Shown here: piece by piece, positions 26,086-34,723 of the stretch
Layout: the number at the start of each line of letters is the position of its first letter
Numbering within the stretch: the first letter of the stretch is position 1
Source: Mesorhizobium mediterraneum
GTDB taxonomy: Bacteria > Pseudomonadota > Alphaproteobacteria > Rhizobiales > Rhizobiaceae
Length of the DNA stretch: 64,000 nt
NCBI RefSeq assembly: GCF_002284565.1
Contig: NZ_NPKI01000026.1
Coordinates: forward strand, 287,292-351,291
Direction: 5' to 3'
The notes under the pieces: generated by a model
What the model saw: only the letters and a program-made list of their open reading frames with translations
Told to the model about the DNA's origin: nothing
Database searches by the model: none
Translations under genes and position numbers: made by a program

Positions 26086-27648
26086 TCAGGATGCAGTCTT
26101 GAGTGAAGCACCCTGCGCAGAAGCTGCCGCATCCGAGAAGCTCGCCAACTCTGCGGCGATGTCCCCGAGCTTTCGATCGGCGTCGAGCTTGCGCCATGTG
26201 GACGGGGTGGCATTTCGCTGCAATTGCCGCGACAAGATGTCGACGGTCGCGTCGGAAGGACCGCCCCTGCGCTCGCTCACCCGCTGCCAAAGAACGAGCG
26301 GATCCGCCTCCAGCCAGAATCCGGCGAAAGCGACGTCTCTGCCATTTGCCGCCTTCTCGATGCGGTCGCGATCGCCCGGCCTGTCAAAGACGGCATCGGC
26401 GACCACCGAACCGCCTTCGGAAAGGATCAAATCGGCGCGCCATGCCATTTCGCGGTAGACGCGGTCGGACACATCAGGTCGATAAGCCCTATCCGGCAGC
26501 TTCGTCTCGGCCGGTACCCCATGCATCGCTTTGCGGATGCGGTCGCTTTCGACAATGCGCGCACCGGGCGGCGCACCGACATGTGCGGCGAGTGCCTCGG
26601 CAACGGCCGTCTTGCCAGAACCACTTAAGCCGCCGATGGCGATCAGCCGAGGAGGCCTTGGCTGGAGAAGTGTTCGGGCGAGCTCGAAATAGGATCTGGC
26701 CTCGGTAATCAGCCTGTCGGAATCGGCATTGCCTTCCTCGATCTGGGTTGCGGTGACATGCGCGCGCACTGCGGCCCGCATTGCCATGAAAAACGACAGG
26801 AGAATGAAGCCGTCCTCGTCGTCTGCTTCGTCGAGGTAGCGGTTCGCCACCAGATTGGCGAGTTCCGGAAAGCCGCGATGCCAAAGGTCCATCAGCAGGA
26901 ACGCCAGATCGTAAAGCACATCGATGCTGGCGATCTGGTCATTGAATTCGATGCAATCGAAGAGGCAGGGCTCTCCATCGAAGAGACAGATATTGCGCAG
27001 ATGCAGATCACCATGGCATCGCCGGATCTTGCCTGCCGCCGACCGCCGGTCGAGCAGTTCGCGATGACGGGCGAGGGCGGTGCGGAAAATCCCGGTGAAT
27101 GCCTTGATCTCGGCTCCCTCGAAAACATTGCTGGTGGCAAAGCCGGCTTCGTTGATGTCGAGCACGCCTGACAGGTTCGAGAATCCACTGCCGTTGTGGA
27201 TCTCCGGCGCGCCGCGATGATAGCGCACGATCATGCGCGCGACCGCCGTCATCAGCGCAGGCGTCAGTTCGCCACCGATTGCCATTCGATCGAGTAGCTT
27301 CGACTGATCGAAGCGGACCATCTCGATCGCTGCATCGACCAGTTTGCCGCTTCCGTCGCAGGCGAGCTTGCCGCCAGTCTCTCGCGTGATGCGCCGCACA
27401 CCCAGATAGAGGCCGGGCGCGGTCTTGGAGTTGAGCTCCACCTCCTTCTCGCAAGCGGCGAGCCGCAGCACCGGGGTCGAGAAGTCGACATAGGGCAGCT
27501 TGACGGCTCGCTTGATCTTGTAGGCGCGCTGGCCAACCAGGAAGATACGCGAGATGTGGGTTTCGATCGTTTGGACCGGCCCGGTCTCGCCATACGCGGC
27601 AGGGTCCATCAACATCGCGGCCACGGATTCCTGATCCTCGACGATCAT
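26086..27648 (-). CDS. APH-like/AAA P-loop kinase fusion
   Basis: A 520-residue protein. The first two-thirds resembles aminoglycoside/choline kinase-like phosphotransferases, with RCHGDLHLRNICLF (Brenner-type HGDxxxxN) and LFDCIEFND carrying the metal-binding aspartate. The last third is a P-loop kinase (zeta-toxin/gluconate-kinase-like) with Walker A GGLSGSGKTAVAEAL and ESDRIRKAMHG. This two-domain arrangement is widespread in proteobacteria and annotated only as a bifunctional phosphotransferase/ATPase; its substrate is not known to me. It lies upstream of trxC on the same strand. Confidence 0.82.
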   Translation of the reverse strand: MIVEDQESVAAMLMDPAAYGETGPVQTIETHISRIFLVGQRAYKIKRAVKLPYVDFSTPVLRLAACEKEVELNSKTAPGLYLGVRRITRETGGKLACDGSGKLVDAAIEMVRFDQSKLLDRMAIGGELTPALMTAVARMIVRYHRGAPEIHNGSGFSNLSGVLDINEAGFATSNVFEGAEIKAFTGIFRTALARHRELLDRRSAAGKIRRCHGDLHLRNICLFDGEPCLFDCIEFNDQIASIDVLYDLAFLLMDLWHRGFPELANLVANRYLDEADDEDGFILLSFFMAMRAAVRAHVTATQIEEGNADSDRLITEARSYFELARTLLQPRPPRLIAIGGLSGSGKTAVAEALAAHVGAPPGARIVESDRIRKAMHGVPAETKLPDRAYRPDVSDRVYREMAWRADLILSEGGSVVADAVFDRPGDRDRIEKAANGRDVAFAGFWLEADPLVLWQRVSERRGGPSDATVDILSRQLQRNATPSTWRKLDADRKLGDIAAELASFSDAAASAQGASLKTAS

Positions 27649-27937
27649 CGCATGCCTCTTTGTTTGTATCGAACCTTTGGAATCCGACGAGCGTGTTCGC
27701 TGAAATTCCGCGCCATCGGGCCCTTACTGCCGCAGCGTCTGGGTATAACCAGCCAAGTCACGGATGCGTTCCCTAGTGCGACTTCTCCCGGCGCCGATCG
27801 CATGTTCCGGCACACGTGGGCGCGTTAATAAGGATCGAATGATGCGCGGCGACGTTCTTCACTCAGCGCAAGGAACGCACCGAGCTGTCTCGCTATTACG
27901 ACGATTGGACTTTGACGCAAAATCGGGAGCAGCCGCC

Positions 27938-28768
27938 ATGGCTTTCAGGACGATACTTACCGTTACCGGGCCGAACACGGGAGACAACGATCTCAAACTC
28001 GCCGCCGACCTGTGCAACGAAATCGGCGCGCATCTTGCTGTTCTCGTCGTTGCCATTGCTGCGCCGCCACCAGTCGGAGAGTATGCCGCGGTGGTTTCAG
28101 AAGCCTGGCTCGAGGCGCGTCAGTCCGACGAGAATCTGTTGAAGAAGCGAGCTACTGCCGTATCGGCTTTTCTCGCCGGCAGGGCGCCTTTGGCCGATGT
28201 CTCCAGCGAATATCCGGAAGCCGGCTGGGCCGACGACACCATCGGCCGTCGTGCCCGCTATGCCGACATCACGGTTTTTGGACCGGAGTTGCTTGCCAAC
28301 GAAACGCTGAAGAGCAAAACGATCGAAGGCGCATTGTTTTCGTCGGGAAAGCCTTTGCTGCTCATCCCCCAGGGATCGCGGCCGACACTGAAGCCGAAAC
28401 GCGTGCTGGTCGCCTGGGACGCCCGTCTGGAATCATCGCGTGCCGTCCGCGAATCCCTCGACATGCTGGCAGGCGCCGATGAGGTGCACCTCGTCATGGT
28501 CGATCCGGTGGAGGACGACCATGGAGCGGAACCCGGAGCCGACGCCGCTGCCTATCTCGCGCGGCACGGCGTGAATGTCACGGTCGACCGGCTGCCCAGC
28601 TTGAACCATTCAGTCGTCGACGTGCTTCGCCGGCACGCGGCCGACATCGCCGCCGACCTGATGGTGATGGGCGCCTATGGTCATTCCCGGTTGCGCGAGC
28701 GCATCTTCGGCGGCGTCACCATCTCGATGCTTGAAGATCCGCCGATGCCGATCCTTATGGCGCATTAG
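27938..28768 (+). CDS. Universal stress protein, double-domain
   Basis: A 276-residue UspA-family protein. The start at 27,938 (MAFRTILTVTGPN) is preferred because GGGAGCAG precedes it and the earlier in-frame residues do not look like protein. The C-terminal half has the ATP-binding pattern MGAYGHSRLRERIFGGVT (G-2x-G-9x-G-[ST] type), while the N-terminal half is a degenerate Usp domain. These cytosolic proteins respond to starvation or low oxygen. This is the last gene before the island boundary at 28,887; the gap contains nothing recognisable. Confidence 0.87.
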   Translation: MAFRTILTVTGPNTGDNDLKLAADLCNEIGAHLAVLVVAIAAPPPVGEYAAVVSEAWLEARQSDENLLKKRATAVSAFLAGRAPLADVSSEYPEAGWADDTIGRRARYADITVFGPELLANETLKSKTIEGALFSSGKPLLLIPQGSRPTLKPKRVLVAWDARLESSRAVRESLDMLAGADEVHLVMVDPVEDDHGAEPGADAAAYLARHGVNVTVDRLPSLNHSVVDVLRRHAADIAADLMVMGAYGHSRLRERIFGGVTISMLEDPPMPILMAH

Positions 28769-28886
28769 CAATTTAAGGACTGAAGACGGTTGGGCCGACG
28801 CGATCCGCCGCGGGAAGAATCCGTCACGCCAGCTGCGGAACATTGGTCAGTCCGCCGGCCAGTGGCGAGCGAATCTCGGGAAAACG

Positions 28887-28952
28887 CTAAGTATTTGTTT
28901 TTTCTGGTCGGAGTGGCAGGATTTGAACCTGCGACCCCATCGTCCCGAACGA
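28887..28952. repeat. Left attachment-site copy (tRNA-Pro 3' fragment)
   Basis: Sixty-six bases identical to 58,494-58,559, where they form the 3' half and downstream flank of the intact tRNA-Pro. The shared block ends in the anticodon stem just past the loop, the usual crossover zone for tyrosine recombinases. The 5' half of the tRNA is absent here: after CCCGAACGA the sequence diverges. This is therefore the displaced original tRNA 3' end, i.e. the distal end of an integrated island. Confidence 0.9.
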
Positions 28953-28993
28953 GCGTGTCGGCCAGCAAAAGCCCGGATTTCCGGCATTCCTCA

Positions 28994-29360
28994 TCACGGC
29001 CGGCGGCTCCTGTTCACCTTTGTTTCCGGCTTATCTGTGGGGATGTGAGGAGTGACGGGAGCGTTCGCCTTCTGTGCCCCGGGCATTCGGACGACGTTTT
29101 TCGGTAGATTTCGCGAGCGCGCCTTGGAGACGATCGCTTCGGCGGCATCCGCCTGGAAGTCGGGGTGATGGTGGCTATAGGTCTGGATCAGCATCTCGAC
29201 GGTCATGCCGAGGAAGCCGGCGGCCGCCCAAGGGTCCGAGCCTTGCTGCATCAGCCGGGGTCGCGGCCGTGTGGCGGAAGATGTGCGGGGTGACGCCGGA
29301 TCGACGCCATCGACCAGCACGCGCCCAGCCGCGGCAGGCCAGCTCGCTTCGACACACCAT
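28994..29360 (-). pseudogene. Tyrosine recombinase (integrase), truncated and frameshifted
   Basis: Only the C-terminal catalytic end remains. One frame reads VTPHIFRHTAAT (the HxxR box); after an apparent one-base gain in a C run near 29,265 the next frame continues RLMQQGSDPWAAAGFLGM and reaches TYSHHHPDF, with the nucleophilic tyrosine. The N-terminal two-thirds are missing: upstream the sequence switches abruptly to a fragment resembling an IS481-type transposase start. It lies about 40 bp inside the left attachment copy, as expected for the island's own integrase. Confidence 0.8.
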
Positions 29361-29361
29361 A

Positions 29362-29456
29362 CGTCAGAGGGGCATTCTTGTGGATGTTCATTCGGACCGT
29401 CCGGTGAGTGCTGAAGCTTGGTAACTCCAGTCTCCTCGGTTCGGTCCGAATGGACA
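29362..29456 (-). pseudogene. Start of an IS481-type transposase, truncated
   Basis: The frame beginning at 29,391 reads MNIHKNAPLT, which matches the conserved N-terminus of IS481-family transposases as I remember them, then runs into integrase sequence. Upstream, an 11-bp inverted repeat (CATTCGGACCG at 29,389-29,399 and CGGTCCGAATG at 29,442-29,452) may belong to the element end. An insertion here, followed by deletion, would explain loss of the integrase N-terminus. Confidence 0.45.
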
Positions 29457-29479
29457 ACCTACAGAAAGCTCACAACTAG

Positions 29480-29671
29480 AGCCTGTTCCATCCCTGCATC
29501 GGGATGGAACTCCATCTCTTTTATTTGAGCATGATCTCCTCCGAAGACCGGGCTCCCGCTTTTTGCTACCCTGACCTACGGTTCGGGATCATGGCTTTGA
29601 GGTGTTGCTTATCCAGTCCTTGTTTGGCCACGGCGAACCCTCGCGGGATGTTGTTTCCCCGTGTAGGTCCT
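29480..29671. repeat. Palindromic repeats downstream of the glycanase gene
   Basis: GTTCCATCCC...GGGATGGAAC forms a hairpin near 29,485-29,512. Further on, TGAGCATGATCTCCTCCGAA and, later, TTCGGGATCATG look like the two arms of a common rhizobial GCATGATC palindromic repeat with extra sequence between them. No gene is visible in this interval. It lies between the broken integrase and the 3' end of the GH16 gene. Confidence 0.4.
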
Positions 29672-31246
29672 TCAGGTCACAAAGAATGCGCCTGCCGTAA
29701 GCGACAGAGCTGGAGAAAGGGTGGCGAACTGTGTTTGAGCTGCGCCGCCGATCCCGTCGCTGTCGAACGAGAGCGCCCCAGTCGAACTGTTGTAGATGAT
29801 GTGGTCAGAGCTATCATGCGCGGCCTTGCCGGTAAAGAAAGCGTCCGATGAAAGCCCTCCCAACTTAAGCCCGGCAAAAATCGCGTCGTCGAGGTGGACT
29901 TTGTCCTGGGACTTGTTGAAGTCGGTGACCCTATCAATATTGCCGGCTCCAAGAGCGGTTTTGAAAACGAACGCATCGTTGCCGCCAAAGCCGCTCAACT
30001 TATCGGCACCGCCGCCGCCGTTGATGACGTTGGCGCCGGCATTGCCCTGGATGGTTTGGGCCAACTCGTTGCCGGTCAGGTTGATTGCCGTGGTGCCGGC
30101 GTCCCTCGTGGTGCCAAGGACTTCAACCGACGAGCCGGCTGAGAGCGCATAGCTCACAGAGGCCCACACCCTGTCTTGACCTTGGCCAGAGGCCTCGACC
30201 ACCTTGTCGCCCGCGTTGTCGACATAGTATTCGTCGTTGCCGAGGTAGCCTGTCATCGTGTCGGCACCAGTTCCCTGAAGTACATCGGCGCCGCTGGTGC
30301 CGTACAAGGTGCCATCGCCGGTGCCGCCGGAAGGAGGGACAGTCCCAGACCCAGTCTCGGTCCCAGTCCCGGTCCCAGTCCCAGTCTCGGTCGAGCCAGT
30401 GGTCGGGGGAGTGACGTTCGCGCCCGTTACAGTGTCGCCGCTACCTGCCTTTTGATAGAGCTGCACCTCGTCGATCTGCATCTGCATCGACGAAGGGGTC
30501 GAGCTATCGAGAGTCGTATGCCATCCGGCCGCGTTCGAATTCGCGACCCCATTATTCATGATCAATTCCATCGGTTCATCCGGGATCGGGGCCTGTGCGC
30601 TGGTCACTTGCGCCATCTGGTGCCCATCGAGATACCAGGTGATCGATTCACCGGGCACCCAGTTGATCCCATACGTGTGGAAGCCGGCCGTGAGGTCGGT
30701 GCCGGTATCGATGCTGTTGCCGACCCACCCTGACGGCGAGTGGAGGTGCCAGGAGAACATCTGGTCTGCCGGCCCCGAACCGGTAAATCCACCCTCCTGT
30801 ATATCGATCTCGAAATTGTCGCCGCTGCTGCCGGCGCCTTCGCCGGGCAACATCCAGAGGGCCGGCCATGCGCCATCGCCGCTCGGCGCCTTCATGCTGA
30901 TCTGAAGATAGCCGCCATTGAATTCGAAGTTGCCGTAGCTGCTGACCGCGCCGGACGTGACCGGGTATGTCTGTGTCGTCCCCTGATTTATGCCGCTGAT
31001 GGGCTGCTTGATCGCCGTGAGATCCAACTGCCCGTTGGTCACGGACACTTGGCTCGGCACATCGTAGTCGGCATAATACTGCGAGCCTGCGTTGCTTCCT
31101 CCTGATCCATTGCTATTCCATGGCCAGCCGTTGGCGGCATTGCTGGTGATGTAGGTATTCCAGTCGCTGTCGAGCGCCGTACCGGAGAAGGTTTCCTCGA
31201 AGACGAGATCGCTAGAGGCAAAGCCTGCGGGTGCGGAAAGAGTCAT
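29672..31246 (-). CDS. Secreted GH16 beta-glycanase with RTX calcium-binding tail (PlyA/ExsH-like)
   Basis: A 524-residue protein. Residues about 10-265 are a glycoside hydrolase 16 domain with catalytic EIDIQE (E146, D148, E151). A low-complexity Thr/Gly/Glu linker (about 285-303) leads to RTX-like calcium repeats (GTSGADVLQGTGAD, YLGNDEYY, GNAGANVINGGGGADKLSGF) and a serralysin-type C-terminal end. There is no Sec signal, which fits export by a type I system such as PrsDE. Rhizobial relatives cleave beta-1,3/1,4-linked exopolysaccharide and set chain length or biofilm structure. No type I secretion genes are nearby, so it would use a distant one. Confidence 0.88.
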   Translation of the reverse strand: MTLSAPAGFASSDLVFEETFSGTALDSDWNTYITSNAANGWPWNSNGSGGSNAGSQYYADYDVPSQVSVTNGQLDLTAIKQPISGINQGTTQTYPVTSGAVSSYGNFEFNGGYLQISMKAPSGDGAWPALWMLPGEGAGSSGDNFEIDIQEGGFTGSGPADQMFSWHLHSPSGWVGNSIDTGTDLTAGFHTYGINWVPGESITWYLDGHQMAQVTSAQAPIPDEPMELIMNNGVANSNAAGWHTTLDSSTPSSMQMQIDEVQLYQKAGSGDTVTGANVTPPTTGSTETGTGTGTGTETGSGTVPPSGGTGDGTLYGTSGADVLQGTGADTMTGYLGNDEYYVDNAGDKVVEASGQGQDRVWASVSYALSAGSSVEVLGTTRDAGTTAINLTGNELAQTIQGNAGANVINGGGGADKLSGFGGNDAFVFKTALGAGNIDRVTDFNKSQDKVHLDDAIFAGLKLGGLSSDAFFTGKAAHDSSDHIIYNSSTGALSFDSDGIGGAAQTQFATLSPALSLTAGAFFVT

Positions 31247-32542
31247 TCAGTGATCCTCTGTGGCGTTGAAAACAGCCGCGCATCGCCAAGGCGCACGACA
31301 TATCGCATGCTCGCAGTTCGGCACCGCGAACGGATTTCAAAGTAGCGGAGATTTGGAAGTCCTCGCCCAGACATTATTGTCGAGCGAACTTAACGTTGAA
31401 CTCGCCATAGAAGGTGAGTTTTGTCGACGGGAATGCTCATCAGGCCCTCGTCCTCGAAACCATAAACGGTGTCGCTGCAGACGGGCGCAAGGGGGTCAAC
31501 GGATCGAGCCGTAGCCGGACAAAAGTCGAGCGCAGCTGTTCCGGCAGAAGTATCGCCGGGCTTGCATTTTAGTATAATCACAGTAGAATCCTTAGTCGTG
31601 CCTGTTTTTTGTTTTCATTACGCCCACACCCCTAAGTCAAGCGCTGGTATTTCCGCTTTCTGGCTTACTCACGCACCGTCTTGTATCTACGTGAGTTGAT
31701 CACTCGAGGACGATGTACGTAACCCAACCTGCCATATGCGGCGAGAATGAGGCTGGGCGAAAACTTATTAACACCTTCTAATGTAGGGGTGTGTCGAACG
31801 GCCGCACCGAAACAGCCTTCCGGACGTCCTACGAAAAACCGTGTCCGTCGGCTGAAATGTTGCGCTGGTTTGGGCGCCAGTGGTTCGAGCGGGTCGTTCG
31901 CATATGAGATCGTCGAGAAGGACGGCCGGGATGTCTTGCGATGCTGCGTGGCGGACGAGCCGTCGGAGCTATGGCTGGAGCTGCCGATCCCGATGTTCGA
32001 CCGTGCCGTTTGCGCGGCAGATGCGCTTGGCCGAGGTCCGCCGTTGCGGCGTTGACTACGCTCCAGTCTCTACACGTGTTGCTGAGCGACGTCGCCGGCG
32101 GCACGGGGCGGCGATGTCCCGCATCATCCGCTTTCAATGATCGAAGATGGAACCTGGCACCGTTATCGAGCGCAGCCCAATGCAGGCTAGATTGACGCAC
32201 CCAGAATTGGCCGTTTTCGTTCAGGACGCACAGCGATAATGCGGCATCGCTTGTCCCTGATCGGCGACAACATTCTACCGGCAGCGTCGCTGTGGAGTGA
32301 AGAGTTTGGTTCTTTCTTATGAGCTACCTCAGATGGGCCGCGTGCTTGAGGGTGCCTCCCCCGGAAGCTTCGCAGCCGGCGGCTTGACTGGATCGAGGGT
32401 GTCGTTACATTTGTTTTGTTTTTATCCGGTTGCGCCCACTTTCTGAGGTGCGCGGTCCCTAACGTGCAGCCCGGGCAAGGGAGGAACTCTAGAACTCTGG
32501 AGCGACCTCAATGCCGTCCTAAGATCCGTTCATTCTCAAAAT
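31247..32542. other. 1.3-kb gene-poor interval with degraded frames
   Basis: No intact gene. It must hold the GH16 promoter. Between about 31,820 and 32,130 a rightward frame reads YEIVEKDGRDVLRCCVADEP...LPIPMFDRAVCAA and then continues in another frame; this pattern reminds me of a small accessory protein next to some transposases, broken by frameshift. The rest is lower-GC sequence without coding signal. Confidence 0.3.
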
Positions 32543-33421
32543 GTGAAATTCGATCAACTGGAGCGACTTAGGATTCCCCTTCTGGAACTGGCATTGGGGC
32601 CATGCAGAGATTTCGATCGCTGGTTGTTTTCATTCAAAGCAACAAAGCTATTGTTAGGTCGAAGTATTCGAAGAGGCAACTCAAGCGCACTGATGTGGGC
32701 AGAGATGATTTCAAGTAACGATCTCTATACCGGAAAAGACTATGCTGCTGCCAATCCGACTTGGCATGACGAAGATGGCGGTGTTAAGGCCGCGAACATC
32801 GCCAAGATCGTGCGCGCCAACAAAATCAGTTGCCAGAAAATCGTCGACACAGGTTGCGGGACGGGAGGCGTTCTGAATGCCCTTCTTCAACACGATATCT
32901 TCCGTGACTCAGTGGCTACCGGCTACGACATCGCTCCCTATGCTATAAATTTGGCGAAGCAGCGAGAAAGAAAAAACCTAAGATTTCACTGCGGCGACTT
33001 CCTGCAAACCAACGAAAATTACGATCTTCTTTTGTGCATCGATGTTTTCGAGCACATAGATGACTATATGGGCTTTCTTCGGAGGCTCAGAGGACGTTCA
33101 AAATACTATGCGTTTCATATTCCTCTCGATATCAGTATTGTCGGCCTTCTGCGCGGTCAGCACCTTAAGCAACGCAAGGAGGTCGGTCACCTGCATTACT
33201 TTGATCAGGCAACAGCTCTAGCGACTCTGCGCGACACAGGCTTTAAGATTATTGACGCACAGTACACTAGGACGGAAGATATCCTGCTGATCCATCCCGA
33301 ATGGCGAACCACGACAGCCATCCTCGGTAACGCCGCACGGCGCATTGTCCGGACTATTGCCGGAGAGGATCTGTCGGTGCGCTTACTCGGCGGCGCCTCA
33401 CTGATGGTCCTCACTAGCTGA
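32543..33421 (+). CDS. SAM-dependent methyltransferase (class I)
   Basis: Open from a GTG at 32,543 (292 residues). The recognisable enzyme covers about residues 55-215: the region KIVDTGCGTGGVLNAL (SAM motif I), FHCGDFLQ (motif II/III region), then LLLCIDVFEHIDDYMGFL (motif IV/V), as in ubiE/UbiG-like methyltransferases. A start at M51 (32,693) is also plausible because the first 50 residues have no clear relationship. Base composition is AT-richer than the surrounding genes. In this context it may methylate a sugar residue or a glycan end. Confidence 0.75.
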   Translation: MKFDQLERLRIPLLELALGPCRDFDRWLFSFKATKLLLGRSIRRGNSSALMWAEMISSNDLYTGKDYAAANPTWHDEDGGVKAANIAKIVRANKISCQKIVDTGCGTGGVLNALLQHDIFRDSVATGYDIAPYAINLAKQRERKNLRFHCGDFLQTNENYDLLLCIDVFEHIDDYMGFLRRLRGRSKYYAFHIPLDISIVGLLRGQHLKQRKEVGHLHYFDQATALATLRDTGFKIIDAQYTRTEDILLIHPEWRTTTAILGNAARRIVRTIAGEDLSVRLLGGASLMVLTS

Positions 33422-33834
33422 GGTGGTGTTAGGCGTCAGAACAACCGACTCCAAGTGGTGGCAGCAAGGGAGATGGCGAGACTCGAGGGCGAGACGCTGC
33501 AGTATCGTATTTTGCTCGACGCCGGCGATCTTCAGCAATGTCGGGTGTTCCCGAGATCGGGTCGGCTTGCTCCTTGCGATCGCGCCGACCGCATGAATTC
33601 GCTATTCGCGGAACCTCGCCACGGTGCTTGCGCAGATGCCCATACGACCTCTTGCGCTGATACTTCAGCATGAAGCGACGTGGCAATTTGTAGTCTCGGC
33701 TGGTACTCAAACTCGTCCAGCGCGAACTGACCTTTTGTGTGCGTGGAGGCTCACGAAGGCAAAGTTGACAGTGGTCCCCGGAAAACGTCAAACTGCTACG
33801 GTCACCCGCAAGGCCGGGCGGATCTCGCATACTT
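33422..33834. other. Interval without a recognisable gene
   Basis: About 410 bp between the methyltransferase and the 3' end of the epimerase gene. A 133-codon frame is open on the minus strand, but its composition (many Arg and Pro, no hydrophobic pattern) looks like an incidental frame or transposase debris. I can assign nothing. Confidence 0.3.
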
Positions 33835-34716
33835 TCAACGTTGATCGCCGTCCAGCGAGAAGCTCCGAAACTCGATTCCGAGTTGCTTGAGCCGCTCTAC
33901 ACCGGGAACCTCTGCCGCCGGGTGCACGAGCCCAAGGATGGAGTCGGATCGGAAGGGGAGGGGGACACGCAGGGCCTCAGCTGCCTTGAGGACGCCACTG
34001 ACAAGCTGCCAGGGCACTGGGACGGCGCGCAGTGTTCTGCCTTGTGACGCGGCGATCTCTTTCATGAGCCGTCGGAACGGCACCGGTTCGGGGTTGGCCA
34101 GCCCTACCGGTTCCGGCAGGGGCATGTCCGACTCGGCAATACGCACCATGGCGGCTGCCAGGTCCGCCTCATGCACAGTGAACTGATGGGAGCGCGCCCC
34201 GATGAGAGGTGTGACCGGCAGGTTGGTGAGCTTGCGGAGCGCGCCCGCCATCCCGCCCCAACCGGGGCCGTACACCAGTCCGAGGCGGGTGGAGACACCT
34301 CCCAGACTGCTGCCGGTGCGCTCGCAGGCCAGCTTCGCCTGGCCGTACAACTGTCGGGTTCCCTTATAGGCGGACATCGAGGAGATAAAAATAACCCGGC
34401 GAACCCCTGCGTCGGCGGCATTGCGGAGGAGCTGCTGCGAGCCGGACACATTGACACCCCACACATCGCCGGCGCTGACGAGAGTCAGGTCCCATGCACC
34501 GTGGATGAGCACATCTAGGTCGCTGAATGCGGCCCCCGATGGCGGGCGCTTGATCTCGTATGGGCGCCACTCGGCGATGCCGACCATTGCGGCAGCAGAT
34601 TCGGAGGTCACCCGGTTCGAACGGGCGAACGCGATGACCTCATGCCCTTCTTCGGCGAAGGCGGCACGCAGGATAGTCCCGACATATCCGTTGGCTCCGG
34701 TGATACCGACCCGCAT
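33835..34716 (-). CDS. NAD-dependent epimerase/dehydratase (extended SDR)
   Basis: A 293-residue sugar-nucleotide-type SDR with ITGANGYVG (residues 4-12), SSMSAYKGTRQLYGQAK (serine plus YxxxK catalytic residues) and TRLGLVYGPGWGG. Such enzymes epimerise, reduce or dehydrate NDP-sugars. It lies 7 bp downstream of the GMC-like flavoprotein and ends a leftward five-gene cassette (GH5, GT2 fragment, GT, flavoprotein, epimerase). The donor sugar is unknown. Confidence 0.82.
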   Translation of the reverse strand: MRVGITGANGYVGTILRAAFAEEGHEVIAFARSNRVTSESAAAMVGIAEWRPYEIKRPPSGAAFSDLDVLIHGAWDLTLVSAGDVWGVNVSGSQQLLRNAADAGVRRVIFISSMSAYKGTRQLYGQAKLACERTGSSLGGVSTRLGLVYGPGWGGMAGALRKLTNLPVTPLIGARSHQFTVHEADLAAAMVRIAESDMPLPEPVGLANPEPVPFRRLMKEIAASQGRTLRAVPVPWQLVSGVLKAAEALRVPLPFRSDSILGLVHPAAEVPGVERLKQLGIEFRSFSLDGDQR

Positions 34717-34723
34717 TAAACCC

